Assembly (NCBI RefSeq): GCF_003352065.1
Contig: NZ_CP025803.1
Location: 3,389,574 to 3,453,573, forward strand
DNA: 64,000 bases
Source of the DNA: Sulfitobacter sp. SK011
Lineage (GTDB): Bacteria > Pseudomonadota > Alphaproteobacteria > Rhodobacterales > Rhodobacteraceae
Direction: 5' to 3'
The notes below the pieces were generated by a model that worked only from the letters and a program-made list of their open reading frames with translations, made no database searches and was not told the origin of the DNA. This document shows, in pieces, positions 1 through 8,350 of this stretch. The position numbers and the translations under genes are program-made. How positions within the stretch are numbered: the stretch's first letter is position 1; the number at the start of each line of letters is the position of its first letter.

Positions 1-836
1 ATGCAGTTGGTCCTGACGTGGCCGCAAAGATGATGCTCGACGCTCAGGTTGCGGCCGTTGGGGCCATCGCAGGGGCAAGCGACGCCATCACCCGCGCCGC
101 ACAGGTTATGGCGGACACCATCACGTCTGGTGGCACGCTGATTTATGCCGCCGCAGGCAGTTCAGGCTTGATGGCTTTGGCCGATGTTTGTGAATTGCCC
201 GGCACCTTTGGCATCCCCACCGATCAGTTGCGCCTGCATATGGCCGGCGGTGTCCCTGCGGACGGACACATGCCCGGCCAGACCGAGGATGACACTGACC
301 AAGCTGATGCAATTGCCGCTGATATCACGCAAAACGATTGCCTCATCGCACTCAGCGCCAGCGGATCAACGCCTTTCCCGGTTGCCATCGCCGAAAAAGC
401 CGCCGCGCGCGGGGCATCTGTGATCGGCATTGCCAATAACCCTGACACGCCCCTGCTTAACATCGCGGACATTGCGGTCTGCATTCACACCCCGCCAGAG
501 GTGCTTGCCGGGTCCACCCGGTTGGGCGCGGGGACGGCACAAAAAGTCGCCCTGAATATGATGTCGACGCTCATGGGTCTGCACCTTGGTCATGTGTATC
601 AGGGCCGCATGGTCAATCTGATCGCCGACAATGCGAAACTGCGCGAACGCGCCGCAGGCATCGTGCGCACCATCGCAGGTGTAACGGACCAAAAGGCGCA
701 AACCGCGCTCGAAACGGCCAACGGCAATGTAAAGGTTGCCATCCTGATTGCCTCGGGTCTGGACCCTGTCCAGGCCCAACAGGCATTGAAAGTCCACAAG
801 GGGCACCTTGGCCCCTGCCTGGCACGAAACGACTAA
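1..836 (+). CDS. murQ: MurQ-like N-acetylmuramic acid 6-phosphate etherase (5' end cut by window edge)
   Basis: SIS-domain protein of the MurQ family, which splits the lactyl ether of MurNAc-6-phosphate to give GlcNAc-6-phosphate and lactate in the cytoplasm. The frame is open through base 1, so the N-terminus is missing; about 277 residues are visible against roughly 298 for full MurQ. Seen: the phosphosugar loop GSSGLMALADVCELP, the ASGSTPF motif, and GSTRLGAGTAQK near the middle. Counting from the GTG at 18, Glu59 and Glu90 have the same 31-residue spacing as the two functional glutamates of E. coli MurQ (Glu83 and Glu114). It lies 33 bp upstream of a sugar-binding protein and probably belongs to the same operon, which suggests amino-sugar catabolism. 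An etherase acting on a related 3-O-substituted sugar phosphate is possible. Confidence 0.85.
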   Translation, partial: AVGPDVAAKMMLDAQVAAVGAIAGASDAITRAAQVMADTITSGGTLIYAAAGSSGLMALADVCELPGTFGIPTDQLRLHMAGGVPADGHMPGQTEDDTDQADAIAADITQNDCLIALSASGSTPFPVAIAEKAAARGASVIGIANNPDTPLLNIADIAVCIHTPPEVLAGSTRLGAGTAQKVALNMMSTLMGLHLGHVYQGRMVNLIADNAKLRERAAGIVRTIAGVTDQKAQTALETANGNVKVAILIASGLDPVQAQQALKVHKGHLGPCLARND

Positions 837-869
837 GATCAACGAAGACCACCCAAAGGGAGAAACCAA

Positions 870-2123
870 ATGAACAAACATACTTTCACCGCCACTCTGC
901 TGGCCACAACCATGTTGACGGGCGCGGCCTTTGCCGAAGATGTCACGCTGACCATCGAAAGCTGGCGCAATGATGACCTTGCCATCTGGCAGGACAAAAT
1001 CATTCCTGCATTTGAGGCTGAAAACCCTGGCATCAAAGTCAAATTCACCCCTTCCGCACCTGCAGAATACAACGCTGTGCTGAACTCCAAGCTCGATGCA
1101 GGCTCCGCTGGTGACATCATCACCTGCCGTCCGTTTGACGCGTCTTTGGCGCTGTTTGAGGCCGGACATCTGGCCGATGTGACAGACCTGGAAGGCATGA
1201 AAAACTTTTCCGACGTCGCCAAGTCCGGCTGGAGCACCGATGATGCCGCCACGCAATTCTGTGTGCCGATGGCTTCGGTGATCCACGGCTTCATCTACAA
1301 CAAGGACGCCTTTGCAGAGCTGGGTCTTGAAGTCCCAAAGACCGAAGACGAGTTCTTTGCAGCGCTCGAAACGATCAAGGAAGACGGCACCTATATTCCA
1401 ATGTCGATGGGCACCAACGACCAGTGGGAAGCCGCCACAATGGGCTATAACAACATCGGTCCAAACTATTGGAAAGGTGAAGAAGGCCGCCTTGCATTGC
1501 TGGCAGGCGACCAGAAACTGACCGACGAGGCATGGGTTGCCCCTTACCGCCAGTTGGCAAAGTGGGGTCCGTATCTGGGTGACGGTTACGAGGCGCAGAC
1601 CTATCCTGACAGCCAGAACATTTTCACCCTTGGCCGCGCTGCGATTTATCCAGCGGGATCATGGGAAGTGTCTGGGTTCAACAGCCTTGTTGATTTTGAA
1701 ATGGGCGCGTTCTATCCGCCTGTCCAGGCCGCGGGCGACACATGCTACATTTCGGATCACACCGACATTGGCATCGGCATGAACGCAAAAACGGCGCATC
1801 CTGAGGCGGCCAAAACCTTCCTGAACTGGGTTGGCTCGACTGAGTTTGCGACACTTTATGCAAACGCGCTGCCCGGCTTCTTTCCGCTGTCAAATGGCGA
1901 AGTCGCGCTCGAAGATCCGCTCGCGCAAGAGTTCATCTCATGGCGCGGCGAATGTGAAAGCTCGATCCGGTCCACCTATCAGGTCCTGTCACGCGGCACG
2001 CCGAACCTCGAAAACGAGACATGGAATGCCTCAGTCCAGGTGATCAAGGGCGAAGAAACCCCTGAAGACGCGGGCAAGCGTCTGCAGGATGGCCTTGCCA
2101 GCTGGTACGACCCACAAAAATAA
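870..2123 (+). CDS. Sugar ABC transporter substrate-binding protein (family 1)
   Basis: Periplasmic receptor of a carbohydrate ABC importer, 417 residues. The N-terminus is a typical Sec signal peptide with cleavage probably after GAAFA, followed by a mature protein beginning EDVTLTIESWRNDD. The body resembles family-1 extracellular solute-binding proteins, with QNIFTLGRAAIYPAGSW and TAHPEAAKTFLNW segments. The start is supported by an AAAGGGAGA ribosome site just upstream. It is followed by a strong stem-loop and then by permease genes. The substrate is not readable from sequence; the neighbouring MurQ-like etherase and Gfo/Idh/MocA oxidoreductase favour an amino sugar or modified sugar. Confidence 0.9.
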   Translation: MNKHTFTATLLATTMLTGAAFAEDVTLTIESWRNDDLAIWQDKIIPAFEAENPGIKVKFTPSAPAEYNAVLNSKLDAGSAGDIITCRPFDASLALFEAGHLADVTDLEGMKNFSDVAKSGWSTDDAATQFCVPMASVIHGFIYNKDAFAELGLEVPKTEDEFFAALETIKEDGTYIPMSMGTNDQWEAATMGYNNIGPNYWKGEEGRLALLAGDQKLTDEAWVAPYRQLAKWGPYLGDGYEAQTYPDSQNIFTLGRAAIYPAGSWEVSGFNSLVDFEMGAFYPPVQAAGDTCYISDHTDIGIGMNAKTAHPEAAKTFLNWVGSTEFATLYANALPGFFPLSNGEVALEDPLAQEFISWRGECESSIRSTYQVLSRGTPNLENETWNASVQVIKGEETPEDAGKRLQDGLASWYDPQK

Positions 2124-2129
2124 GACGAC

Positions 2130-2160
2130 CTGCCCCAAAGGTTGAACATCTTTGGGGCAG
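2130..2160 (+). terminator. Stem-loop between binding protein and permease genes
   Basis: Perfect 11-bp inverted repeat (CTGCCCCAAAG and its complement) around a 9-base loop, 6 bases after the binding-protein stop. There is no run of T after it, so it is more likely a partial terminator or mRNA 3'-end stabiliser than a strong terminator. Such hairpins often let a binding protein be made in excess over its permeases (known for mal-type operons; inferred here). Confidence 0.6.
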
Positions 2161-2250
2161 CCACCGCTTTGATCAGTGGTTTCACGACGGCGCGTTGGCC
2201 GGCGCGGAACAAACTCACCCCCACGCAGTCATCAACCGTAGGATTCCCCC

Positions 2251-3177
2251 ATGTCACATGAGCTACCCAAGCGCCGGACCCGTTGGCACATCGCCGTTTT
2301 TCTGGCCCCAGCCGTGTTGATTTATACGGCAGTGATGATTTATCCGCTTTTTAACACATTGCGCCTGTCGCTTTTCACCGAAGTTGACCAGAGCCGTGTG
2401 TTCGTCGGCCTTCAGAATTTCCGCACATTGTTCGGAGATACCGTCTGGTCCACCCAATTCTGGAACGCGCTTGGCAATAACTTCTGGTTCTTCATCGTCC
2501 ACATGCTGGTGCAGAACCCCATCGGCGTGGCCCTTGCCGCGATCCTCAGCCATCCGCGCCTGCGCTTTGCTGCATTTTACCGCTCTGCCATCTTTATTCC
2601 CACGATCCTGTCCTTTGTGATTGTCGGATTTGCATGGAAGCTGATCCTCTCGCCGATCTGGGGCATTGCGCCGGACATGCTGGACTCGATTGGCCTCAAG
2701 TTCCTTTATGCGCCGTGGTTGGGCAAAGAAGAATACGCGCTCACCGCCCTTTCGCTGGTTTCGGTCTGGCAGTTTGTCGGCATCCCTATGATGTTGATCT
2801 ATGCCGCGCTGCTGTCGATCCCCGATGAGATTCTGGAGGCCGCCGAGGTCGAAGGCATCACCGGGCTGGCCGCCTTCTGGAAGATCAAGCTGCCACTGAT
2901 CCTGCCCAGCATCGGCATCATTTCGATCCTGACGTTTGTGGCCAACTTCAACGCTTTCGATCTGATCTATGCCGCCCAGGGCGCGCTGGCCGGACCGAAC
3001 TTTAGCACCGATATTCTGGGCACCTTCATGTACCGCACCTTCTTTGGCTTTCAGCTGCAATTGGGTGATCCGCACATGGGATCCACCATCGCGTCAGCCA
3101 TGTTTGCAATCATTCTGGTGGGGGTATGTCTTTACCTCTTTGGCATCCAGTCGCGCATGCGCCGCTACCAGTTCTGA
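2251..3177 (+). CDS. Sugar ABC transporter permease (MalF/UgpA type)
   Basis: Inner-membrane permease of 308 residues with about six hydrophobic segments; the first follows a short basic N-terminus (PKRRTRWHIAVFLAPA). The cytoplasmic coupling loop carries an EAA-type motif, EAAEVEGITGLAAFWKIKLPLILP. Together with the next permease and the ATPase at 5050 it would form the translocation unit for the binding protein at 870. A 127-bp gap holding a hairpin separates it from the binding-protein gene. Confidence 0.9.
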   Translation: MSHELPKRRTRWHIAVFLAPAVLIYTAVMIYPLFNTLRLSLFTEVDQSRVFVGLQNFRTLFGDTVWSTQFWNALGNNFWFFIVHMLVQNPIGVALAAILSHPRLRFAAFYRSAIFIPTILSFVIVGFAWKLILSPIWGIAPDMLDSIGLKFLYAPWLGKEEYALTALSLVSVWQFVGIPMMLIYAALLSIPDEILEAAEVEGITGLAAFWKIKLPLILPSIGIISILTFVANFNAFDLIYAAQGALAGPNFSTDILGTFMYRTFFGFQLQLGDPHMGSTIASAMFAIILVGVCLYLFGIQSRMRRYQF

Positions 3178-3188
3178 GGAGAAAGCAA

Positions 3189-4028
3189 ATGAACACCGCA
3201 CGTCAGAACCGCCTCAACACCTTTGCCGCCCACGGCGCATTGATCCTCTATACGCTGATCGCGCTCTTCCCGGTCTTTGTGATTGTGATCAACAGCTTCA
3301 AGACCCGCAAAGCAATCTTTCGCGAACCCCTTTCCCTGCCCGACGCAGACAGCTTTTCACTCATCGGCTATCAGACAGTGCTGAAACAGGGCGATTTTTT
3401 CCTCTACTTTCAGAACTCGATGATTGTGACGGTGGGCTCGCTCACCCTGATCCTGCTCTTCGGCGCAATGGCCGCCTTTGCGCTGGCCGAGTATCGGTTC
3501 AAGGGCAACATGGTGATGGGGCTTTACCTTGCACTTGGCATCATGATCCCGATCCGCATCGGCACAGTCGCAATCCTTGAAATGATGGTGCAGACCGGGC
3601 TGGTGAACACGCTTTGGGCGCTGATCCTGGTTTATACCGCTCAGGGTTTGCCGCTGGCTGTTTTCATCCTGTCCGAATTCATGCGCCAGGTCAGTGACGA
3701 TCTGAAAAACGCGGGCCGCATTGATGGCCTGTCAGAATACCGCATCTTTTTCCGCCTTGTCCTGCCGCTGGTGCGCCCGGCCATGGCGACGGTCGCGGTG
3801 TTCAACATGATCCCGATCTGGAACGACCTGTGGTTCCCGCTGATCCTTGCGCCTGCCGAAGAAGTGAAAACACTGACGCTCGGCTCGCAGGTCTTTATCG
3901 GGCAGTTTGTCACCGACTGGAACGCGGTTCTGTCCGCCCTGTCGCTTGCCATCCTGCCGGTCATGGCGCTCTACGTGATCTTCTCGCGTCAGTTGATCCG
4001 CGGCATCACATCAGGGGCGGTGAAATGA
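3189..4028 (+). CDS. Sugar ABC transporter permease (MalG/UgpE type)
   Basis: Second permease, 279 residues, with six predicted membrane segments and a diverged EAA loop (NAGRIDGLSEYRIFFRLVLP). The ATG at 3189 is preferred over an in-frame upstream start inside the previous gene because it follows the previous stop by 11 bases and has an AGGAGAAAG ribosome site. Its stop overlaps the next start (ATGA), implying translational coupling. Confidence 0.9.
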   Translation: MNTARQNRLNTFAAHGALILYTLIALFPVFVIVINSFKTRKAIFREPLSLPDADSFSLIGYQTVLKQGDFFLYFQNSMIVTVGSLTLILLFGAMAAFALAEYRFKGNMVMGLYLALGIMIPIRIGTVAILEMMVQTGLVNTLWALILVYTAQGLPLAVFILSEFMRQVSDDLKNAGRIDGLSEYRIFFRLVLPLVRPAMATVAVFNMIPIWNDLWFPLILAPAEEVKTLTLGSQVFIGQFVTDWNAVLSALSLAILPVMALYVIFSRQLIRGITSGAVK

Positions 4029-5053
4029 GGGTTCTCATTGCCGGTCTGGGCAACATGGGGCTCAGCCATGCGCTGGCCCACCACAACCACCCCGACGCAG
4101 AGATTGTCGGGCTGGTGAACCGATCCGGCACAGTCGATCATCCCGACTTGCAAGGGTATCCGGTTTATACCGATTACCATGCTGCTTTGGCCGAAACCAA
4201 ACCCGACCTCGTGTGCATCGCCACCTATTCCGACAGCCACGCAGAATATGCCATCGCCGCGATGGACGCGGACGCGCATGTGTTTGTGGAAAAACCGCTG
4301 GCAACCACCGTGGCCGATGCACAGGCTGTGGTGGACAAGGCTGCACAAACGAACCGCAAGCTTGTGGTCGGCTATATCCTGCGCCATCACCCCGCGTGGC
4401 AGCGCCTGATTGCCGAGGCCCGCAATCTGGGTGGTCCTTTCGTGTTCCGCATGAACCTGAACCAGCAATCCGATGGCCCCACATGGGAAACCCACAAAGC
4501 GCTGATGCAAACCACATCGCCGCTGGTCGATTGCGGCGTGCATTACGTCGACGTGATGTGCCAGATCACCGATGCCAAACCGGTGCGTGTCAACGGTATG
4601 GGCCTGCGCCTCTCGGATGAAATTGCCCCCGACATGTACAACTACGGCCAGCTTCAGGTGGTGTTCGAGGACGGATCTGTCGGCTGGTACGAGGCTGGCT
4701 GGGGACCGATGATGTCCGAAACCGCCTTCTTTGTGAAAGACGTGGTGTCGCCCAGGGGGTCCGTGTCGATCCGCGATGCCGACAAAGGCGCATCCGATGA
4801 TGTTGATGGCCACACCCGCGTCGGCACCCTGCTTGTCCACACCCAAGCGGGCGACCGCGAGATCGAAATGCCTGATGAACCGGGGCACCAGGAACTCTGT
4901 GATACCGAACAGGCCTATATGGTGAACGCCATCGCCGATGACACTGACCTGACCCGCCACATGAATGACGCCGTGCAATCGCTGGCGATCTGTCTTGCCG
5001 CTGACGAAAGCATCCGCACCGGCCAACCCGTTACTCTGGGAGAACGCAAATGA
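4025..5053 (+). CDS. Gfo/Idh/MocA-family NAD(P)-dependent oxidoreductase
   Basis: Predicted sugar or cyclitol dehydrogenase of 342 residues. The N-terminal Rossmann fold begins IAGLGNMGLSHA (GxGxxG), and the family EKPLATT motif carries the conserved lysine. The C-terminal alpha/beta domain contains DCGVHYVDVMCQ, including the family Asp/His pair. The ATG at 4025 overlaps the permease stop by four bases and the 3' end overlaps the ATPase start by four. Co-expression with the importer suggests that it oxidises the imported sugar; the substrate is not determinable. Confidence 0.88.
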   Translation: MRVLIAGLGNMGLSHALAHHNHPDAEIVGLVNRSGTVDHPDLQGYPVYTDYHAALAETKPDLVCIATYSDSHAEYAIAAMDADAHVFVEKPLATTVADAQAVVDKAAQTNRKLVVGYILRHHPAWQRLIAEARNLGGPFVFRMNLNQQSDGPTWETHKALMQTTSPLVDCGVHYVDVMCQITDAKPVRVNGMGLRLSDEIAPDMYNYGQLQVVFEDGSVGWYEAGWGPMMSETAFFVKDVVSPRGSVSIRDADKGASDDVDGHTRVGTLLVHTQAGDREIEMPDEPGHQELCDTEQAYMVNAIADDTDLTRHMNDAVQSLAICLAADESIRTGQPVTLGERK

Positions 5054-6054
5054 CCGCTCTGAAACTTGAGAAAATCTGTAAATCCTTTGGCTCTGTTAAA
5101 GTCCTCAAAGACATTGATCTGGTTGTAGAAGACGGTGAATTTGTCGTCTTTGTCGGCCCGTCGGGCTGTGGCAAATCCACCCTTTTGCGGGTTATTGCGG
5201 GGCTTGAGGATGCAACCTCTGGCACCGTGGCCATCGGCGGTGATGTGGTGAACAACACTGCCCCCTCCAAGCGTGGCATCGCGATGGTGTTTCAGTCTTA
5301 CGCGCTTTATCCGCACCTGACTGTGCGCGATAACATGACGCTTGGCCTCAAGCAGGAAAAGCAGCCAAAGAACGTTATTGACGAACGGGTGAACAAGGCC
5401 GTTCAAATGCTCGATCTGACCGCGTATGTCGATCGCAGGCCATCGGACCTGTCGGGGGGGCAACGCCAGCGGGTTGCCATTGGCCGGGCGATTGTGCGCG
5501 AACCCAAACTGTTTCTCTTTGACGAACCCCTGTCCAACCTGGATGCCGCCCTGCGGATGAACACCCGGATCGAGATTGCCGATCTGCACCGCAAGCTCAG
5601 CGCGTCGATGATCTATGTAACCCACGATCAGACCGAAGCCATGACATTGGCGGACAAGATCGTCGTGCTGCGCGACGGACGTGTCGAACAGACCGGCAGC
5701 CCGATGGAACTTTACAACAATCCTGCCAATCAATTCGTTGCGGGTTTCCTTGGATCGCCCTCAATGAATTTCCTGACCCGTTCAGTGGCTGGCCTGCCAC
5801 AGGGCACGACCCTTGGCGTGCGGCCCGAACATCTGGCGTTGGCTGATGATGGCCAGATCAAAGGGCGCATCACCCATGTGGAGCGCTTGGGCGGCGACAC
5901 CAACCTGCTTGTCACCACGGCCGAGGATGAAACGCTGACCGTGCGCCTGTTTGGGCAACATATGGCAAATGTCGGGGATGCGGTGACGCTGGGCTTTGAT
6001 GCCGCACATACGTTCCATTTTGATGCCGATGGCAAGCGCATCAACAAGAAATAA
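5050..6054 (+). CDS. Sugar ABC transporter ATP-binding protein (UgpC/MalK type)
   Basis: Cytoplasmic ATPase of 334 residues. Walker A GPSGCGKST starts at residue 36, the Q-loop is FQSYALYPHL, the signature LSGGQ is at 134-138, and Walker B is LFLFDEP at 154-160. The final ~100 residues form the TOBE-type C-terminal domain typical of MalK/UgpC proteins. It is the last gene of the operon and meets the minus-strand aminotransferase tail to tail with a 6-bp gap. Confidence 0.92.
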   Translation: MTALKLEKICKSFGSVKVLKDIDLVVEDGEFVVFVGPSGCGKSTLLRVIAGLEDATSGTVAIGGDVVNNTAPSKRGIAMVFQSYALYPHLTVRDNMTLGLKQEKQPKNVIDERVNKAVQMLDLTAYVDRRPSDLSGGQRQRVAIGRAIVREPKLFLFDEPLSNLDAALRMNTRIEIADLHRKLSASMIYVTHDQTEAMTLADKIVVLRDGRVEQTGSPMELYNNPANQFVAGFLGSPSMNFLTRSVAGLPQGTTLGVRPEHLALADDGQIKGRITHVERLGGDTNLLVTTAEDETLTVRLFGQHMANVGDAVTLGFDAAHTFHFDADGKRINKK

Positions 6055-6060
6055 CGTTGC

Positions 6061-7173
6061 TCAAAGCGCCGCCATGAACCGCGCGGCGCTTTGCAAAAGC
6101 AGGTCGTTTTGTGCGGGCCTGCCAAGCGAAAAGCGCAGGAATGCCTCCAGTCCTGCCTCGCGGGTACGCCCCACGATCAGCCCCGCATCATCAAAGAAAT
6201 GCACAACCAGCGCCTCGATCACCTCTGCGTCCGCGCCGTCGATGGACACCAGCAGAAAGTTGGTGCCACTGGGTAGGGCACTGATACCCAAGGCCGCCAA
6301 GGCCACCGCGACCCGTTCACGTTCCAGGACCAATGCAGCGACCCGGTCGCGCACCACGTCGATGTCGGCCAGCGACGCCAAGGCTGCGGCCTGCGCCAGT
6401 GCGTTTACACTCGCCATGCCCCGCGCAGCATAAAACCCCGGCAACATCTGACGTGGCGCATGCGCCCACCCAACGCGCGCGCCCGCCAACCCATAGGCTT
6501 TGGAAAAGGTGCGGGTGACGATGACATTGTCGTATGCCTTGGCCAGCCCGTGAACAGCCGCAGCGCTGTCAAATCCGTTAAATTCACAATAGGCCAGATC
6601 AAGCACCAGCACGACATGTGGCGGGGTGTTCTGCGCCAGTCTGGCCAATTCTGAAAACGGCAGAACCGTTCCTGTTGGATTGTTCGGGTTGGCCACGAAG
6701 ATCAGTTTTGTCCGCGCCGTGATCGCCGACAAAATCGCATCAACGTCGGTGGTGAAATTGGTCTCGGGTGCTTTGACCAACGCCGCCCCTTGCCGCCGGG
6801 TGGTCATTTCAAACTGGATATATCCATAGGCCGAGATCAGAACCTCGTCGCCCGCGCGGGCGAAATTACGGGCGATCACGTCAAGCAATTCCTCGGACCC
6901 GTTGCCACAGATGATGTCATCCGCGTCCAGACCATTGACCCCGGCCAAAGCCGCACGCAGCGCGTCACAGGTCGCACCGCCATAGGCATTCACATGATGT
7001 GCGGCCTTGTCCAACGCAGCGGCAACCAAGGGCGTCGGCCCGTAAGGCAGTTCATTGTAGCCCAGATTGACGGTCGGCAACCCTTTGGGCTGCGGCCTCT
7101 CAATTCGCCCGCGCACGACCAGCGGCGTAAGATATGACTGTGGTTTGGCTGTGATCACCCCGTCTGTGCTCAT
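6061..7173 (-). CDS. HisC-like pyridoxal-phosphate aminotransferase (class I/II)
   Basis: Fold-type I aminotransferase of 370 residues related to histidinol-phosphate aminotransferase. Seen: NPNNPTG at 162-168, the PLP lysine Lys225 in RTFSKAYGLAG, and an NGSEELLD segment contacting cofactor phosphate in the family. Its neighbour is a class IV aminotransferase transcribed the same way 24 bp upstream, not his genes, so a role in another amino-acid or amine pathway is as likely as histidine synthesis. Confidence 0.85.
   Translation of the reverse strand: MSTDGVITAKPQSYLTPLVVRGRIERPQPKGLPTVNLGYNELPYGPTPLVAAALDKAAHHVNAYGGATCDALRAALAGVNGLDADDIICGNGSEELLDVIARNFARAGDEVLISAYGYIQFEMTTRRQGAALVKAPETNFTTDVDAILSAITARTKLIFVANPNNPTGTVLPFSELARLAQNTPPHVVLVLDLAYCEFNGFDSAAAVHGLAKAYDNVIVTRTFSKAYGLAGARVGWAHAPRQMLPGFYAARGMASVNALAQAAALASLADIDVVRDRVAALVLERERVAVALAALGISALPSGTNFLLVSIDGADAEVIEALVVHFFDDAGLIVGRTREAGLEAFLRFSLGRPAQNDLLLQSAARFMAAL
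6062..6093. terminator. Candidate bidirectional terminator hairpin
   Basis: An 11-bp perfect inverted repeat (CAAAGCGCCGC at 6062-6072, complement at 6083-6093) with a 10-base loop sits exactly where the plus-strand ATPase gene and the minus-strand aminotransferase gene converge. It overlaps the last codons of the aminotransferase. A short A run follows on the plus strand and no long T run is present, so efficiency is uncertain. Confidence 0.5.
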
Positions 7174-7197
7174 CTCACTGTCCTGTCGTTTTGCAGA

Positions 7198-8121
7198 TCA
7201 CACATCACCGCCCACATGTTGCGCGATCAGGTCTTTATAGAGACCCTGAATGATCCTGGTCACAGGCCGGTCCCCATCACCGATGGGCTTGCCATCAATT
7301 TGAGCCACCGGTGTTTGCGCCCCAAACGTCCCGGTCAAAAACGCCTCATCCGCGCCATAGGCCTCATAAAGCGAGAAGTTCTTTTCATAGACCGGTATGT
7401 CATTGCCGCGGCACAAATCTATCACCTTCTGGCGCGTCACACCGTTCATGCAATAATCCCCCGTCGAGGTCCAAACCGCGCCCCGCCGCACGATGAAAAA
7501 GTTGCAGGCGTTGGTGGTGTTCACAAACCCATGCGGGTCCAGCATCAATGCCTCATCCGCGCCCGCCGCGTCGGCCTGAAGGCAGGCAATGATGCAGTTG
7601 AGCTTGGAATGACTGTTCAGCTTGGGGTCTTGCGCATGCGGCAGCCCGCGCACCTGCGGCACCGATGCCAGCCGGATACCGGCGGTTTGCAACCTATCCA
7701 CGGGCTTTGAATGCTCCATGATAATCACCAGCGTCGGGCCCGAGGTGCTGAGCGCAGGATGCTGAAACGGCTTGTCCTTGATGCCGCGGGTCAGCATCAG
7801 GCGGCAATGCACATCATGGGTCATGTCGTTCGCCGCAGCCGTGCGGGTCAGCGCATCCATGATGCCCGCCTTATCCATACCAACATCCAGCGCAATCGCT
7901 TTGCACGAGTTGAAAAACCGGTCCATGTGTTCGTCGAAAAACGCCCATGACCCGTGATAAAGCCGCATCCCTTCCCATATCCCGTCACCCAGCATAAAGC
8001 CCGCGTCATAGACCGACACTTTGGCCGCATCGCGGTGCACAATGTCCCCATTCACATAAATCTTGATGTCGCGGTTGCGGATATCTGCATCCGCGTCGTG
8101 GGTGGTTTTGTGGTCAGTCAT
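7198..8121 (-). CDS. Class IV aminotransferase (D-amino-acid / branched-chain family)
   Basis: Fold-type IV PLP enzyme of 307 residues. The catalytic lysine is Lys173 in NSHSKLNC. The usual motif with a glutamate contacting the PLP ring nitrogen reads GFVNTTNACNFF (198-209), so threonine occupies the glutamate position; this seems characteristic of one proteobacterial subgroup and makes the substrate class hard to predict. It is probably co-transcribed with the HisC-like gene downstream. A divergent promoter region with a 12-bp palindrome lies upstream. Confidence 0.85.
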   Translation of the reverse strand: MTDHKTTHDADADIRNRDIKIYVNGDIVHRDAAKVSVYDAGFMLGDGIWEGMRLYHGSWAFFDEHMDRFFNSCKAIALDVGMDKAGIMDALTRTAAANDMTHDVHCRLMLTRGIKDKPFQHPALSTSGPTLVIIMEHSKPVDRLQTAGIRLASVPQVRGLPHAQDPKLNSHSKLNCIIACLQADAAGADEALMLDPHGFVNTTNACNFFIVRRGAVWTSTGDYCMNGVTRQKVIDLCRGNDIPVYEKNFSLYEAYGADEAFLTGTFGAQTPVAQIDGKPIGDGDRPVTRIIQGLYKDLIAQHVGGDV

Positions 8122-8195
8122 ACGTTGCTTTCTGATTTTGTGCTGGGGCCGCTTTGGATTTTACCCGCATTGATGCCTGAACCAAGGGCAAATCA

Positions 8196-8207
8196 AAATG
8201 ATCATTT
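8196..8207. promoter_or_regulatory. 12-bp perfect palindrome in divergent intergenic region
   Basis: AAATGATCATTT lies in the 229-bp region between the minus-strand class IV aminotransferase and the plus-strand MmgE/PrpD gene. Position and symmetry fit an operator for a dimeric repressor controlling one or both directions. No regulator gene is adjacent, so the assignment is inferred. Confidence 0.35.
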
Positions 8208-8350
8208 GTTGGCCCACCCTAACGGGCAACGGACCGGCCGTCAGAACCAGTCCGCGACAGGCATCGCGCTGAAATGTCGTTTTTTCCGGGTGGGCTGCCA
8301 GTTCCAGTTTCTATCATCAAACCCAGACCCGCCAGCCTTAAGGATCTGTC

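Noticed and set aside
3989..5026. 345-codon frame on the minus strand
   Set aside because: Antisense to the Gfo/Idh/MocA gene, His/Gly-rich shadow frame without motifs.
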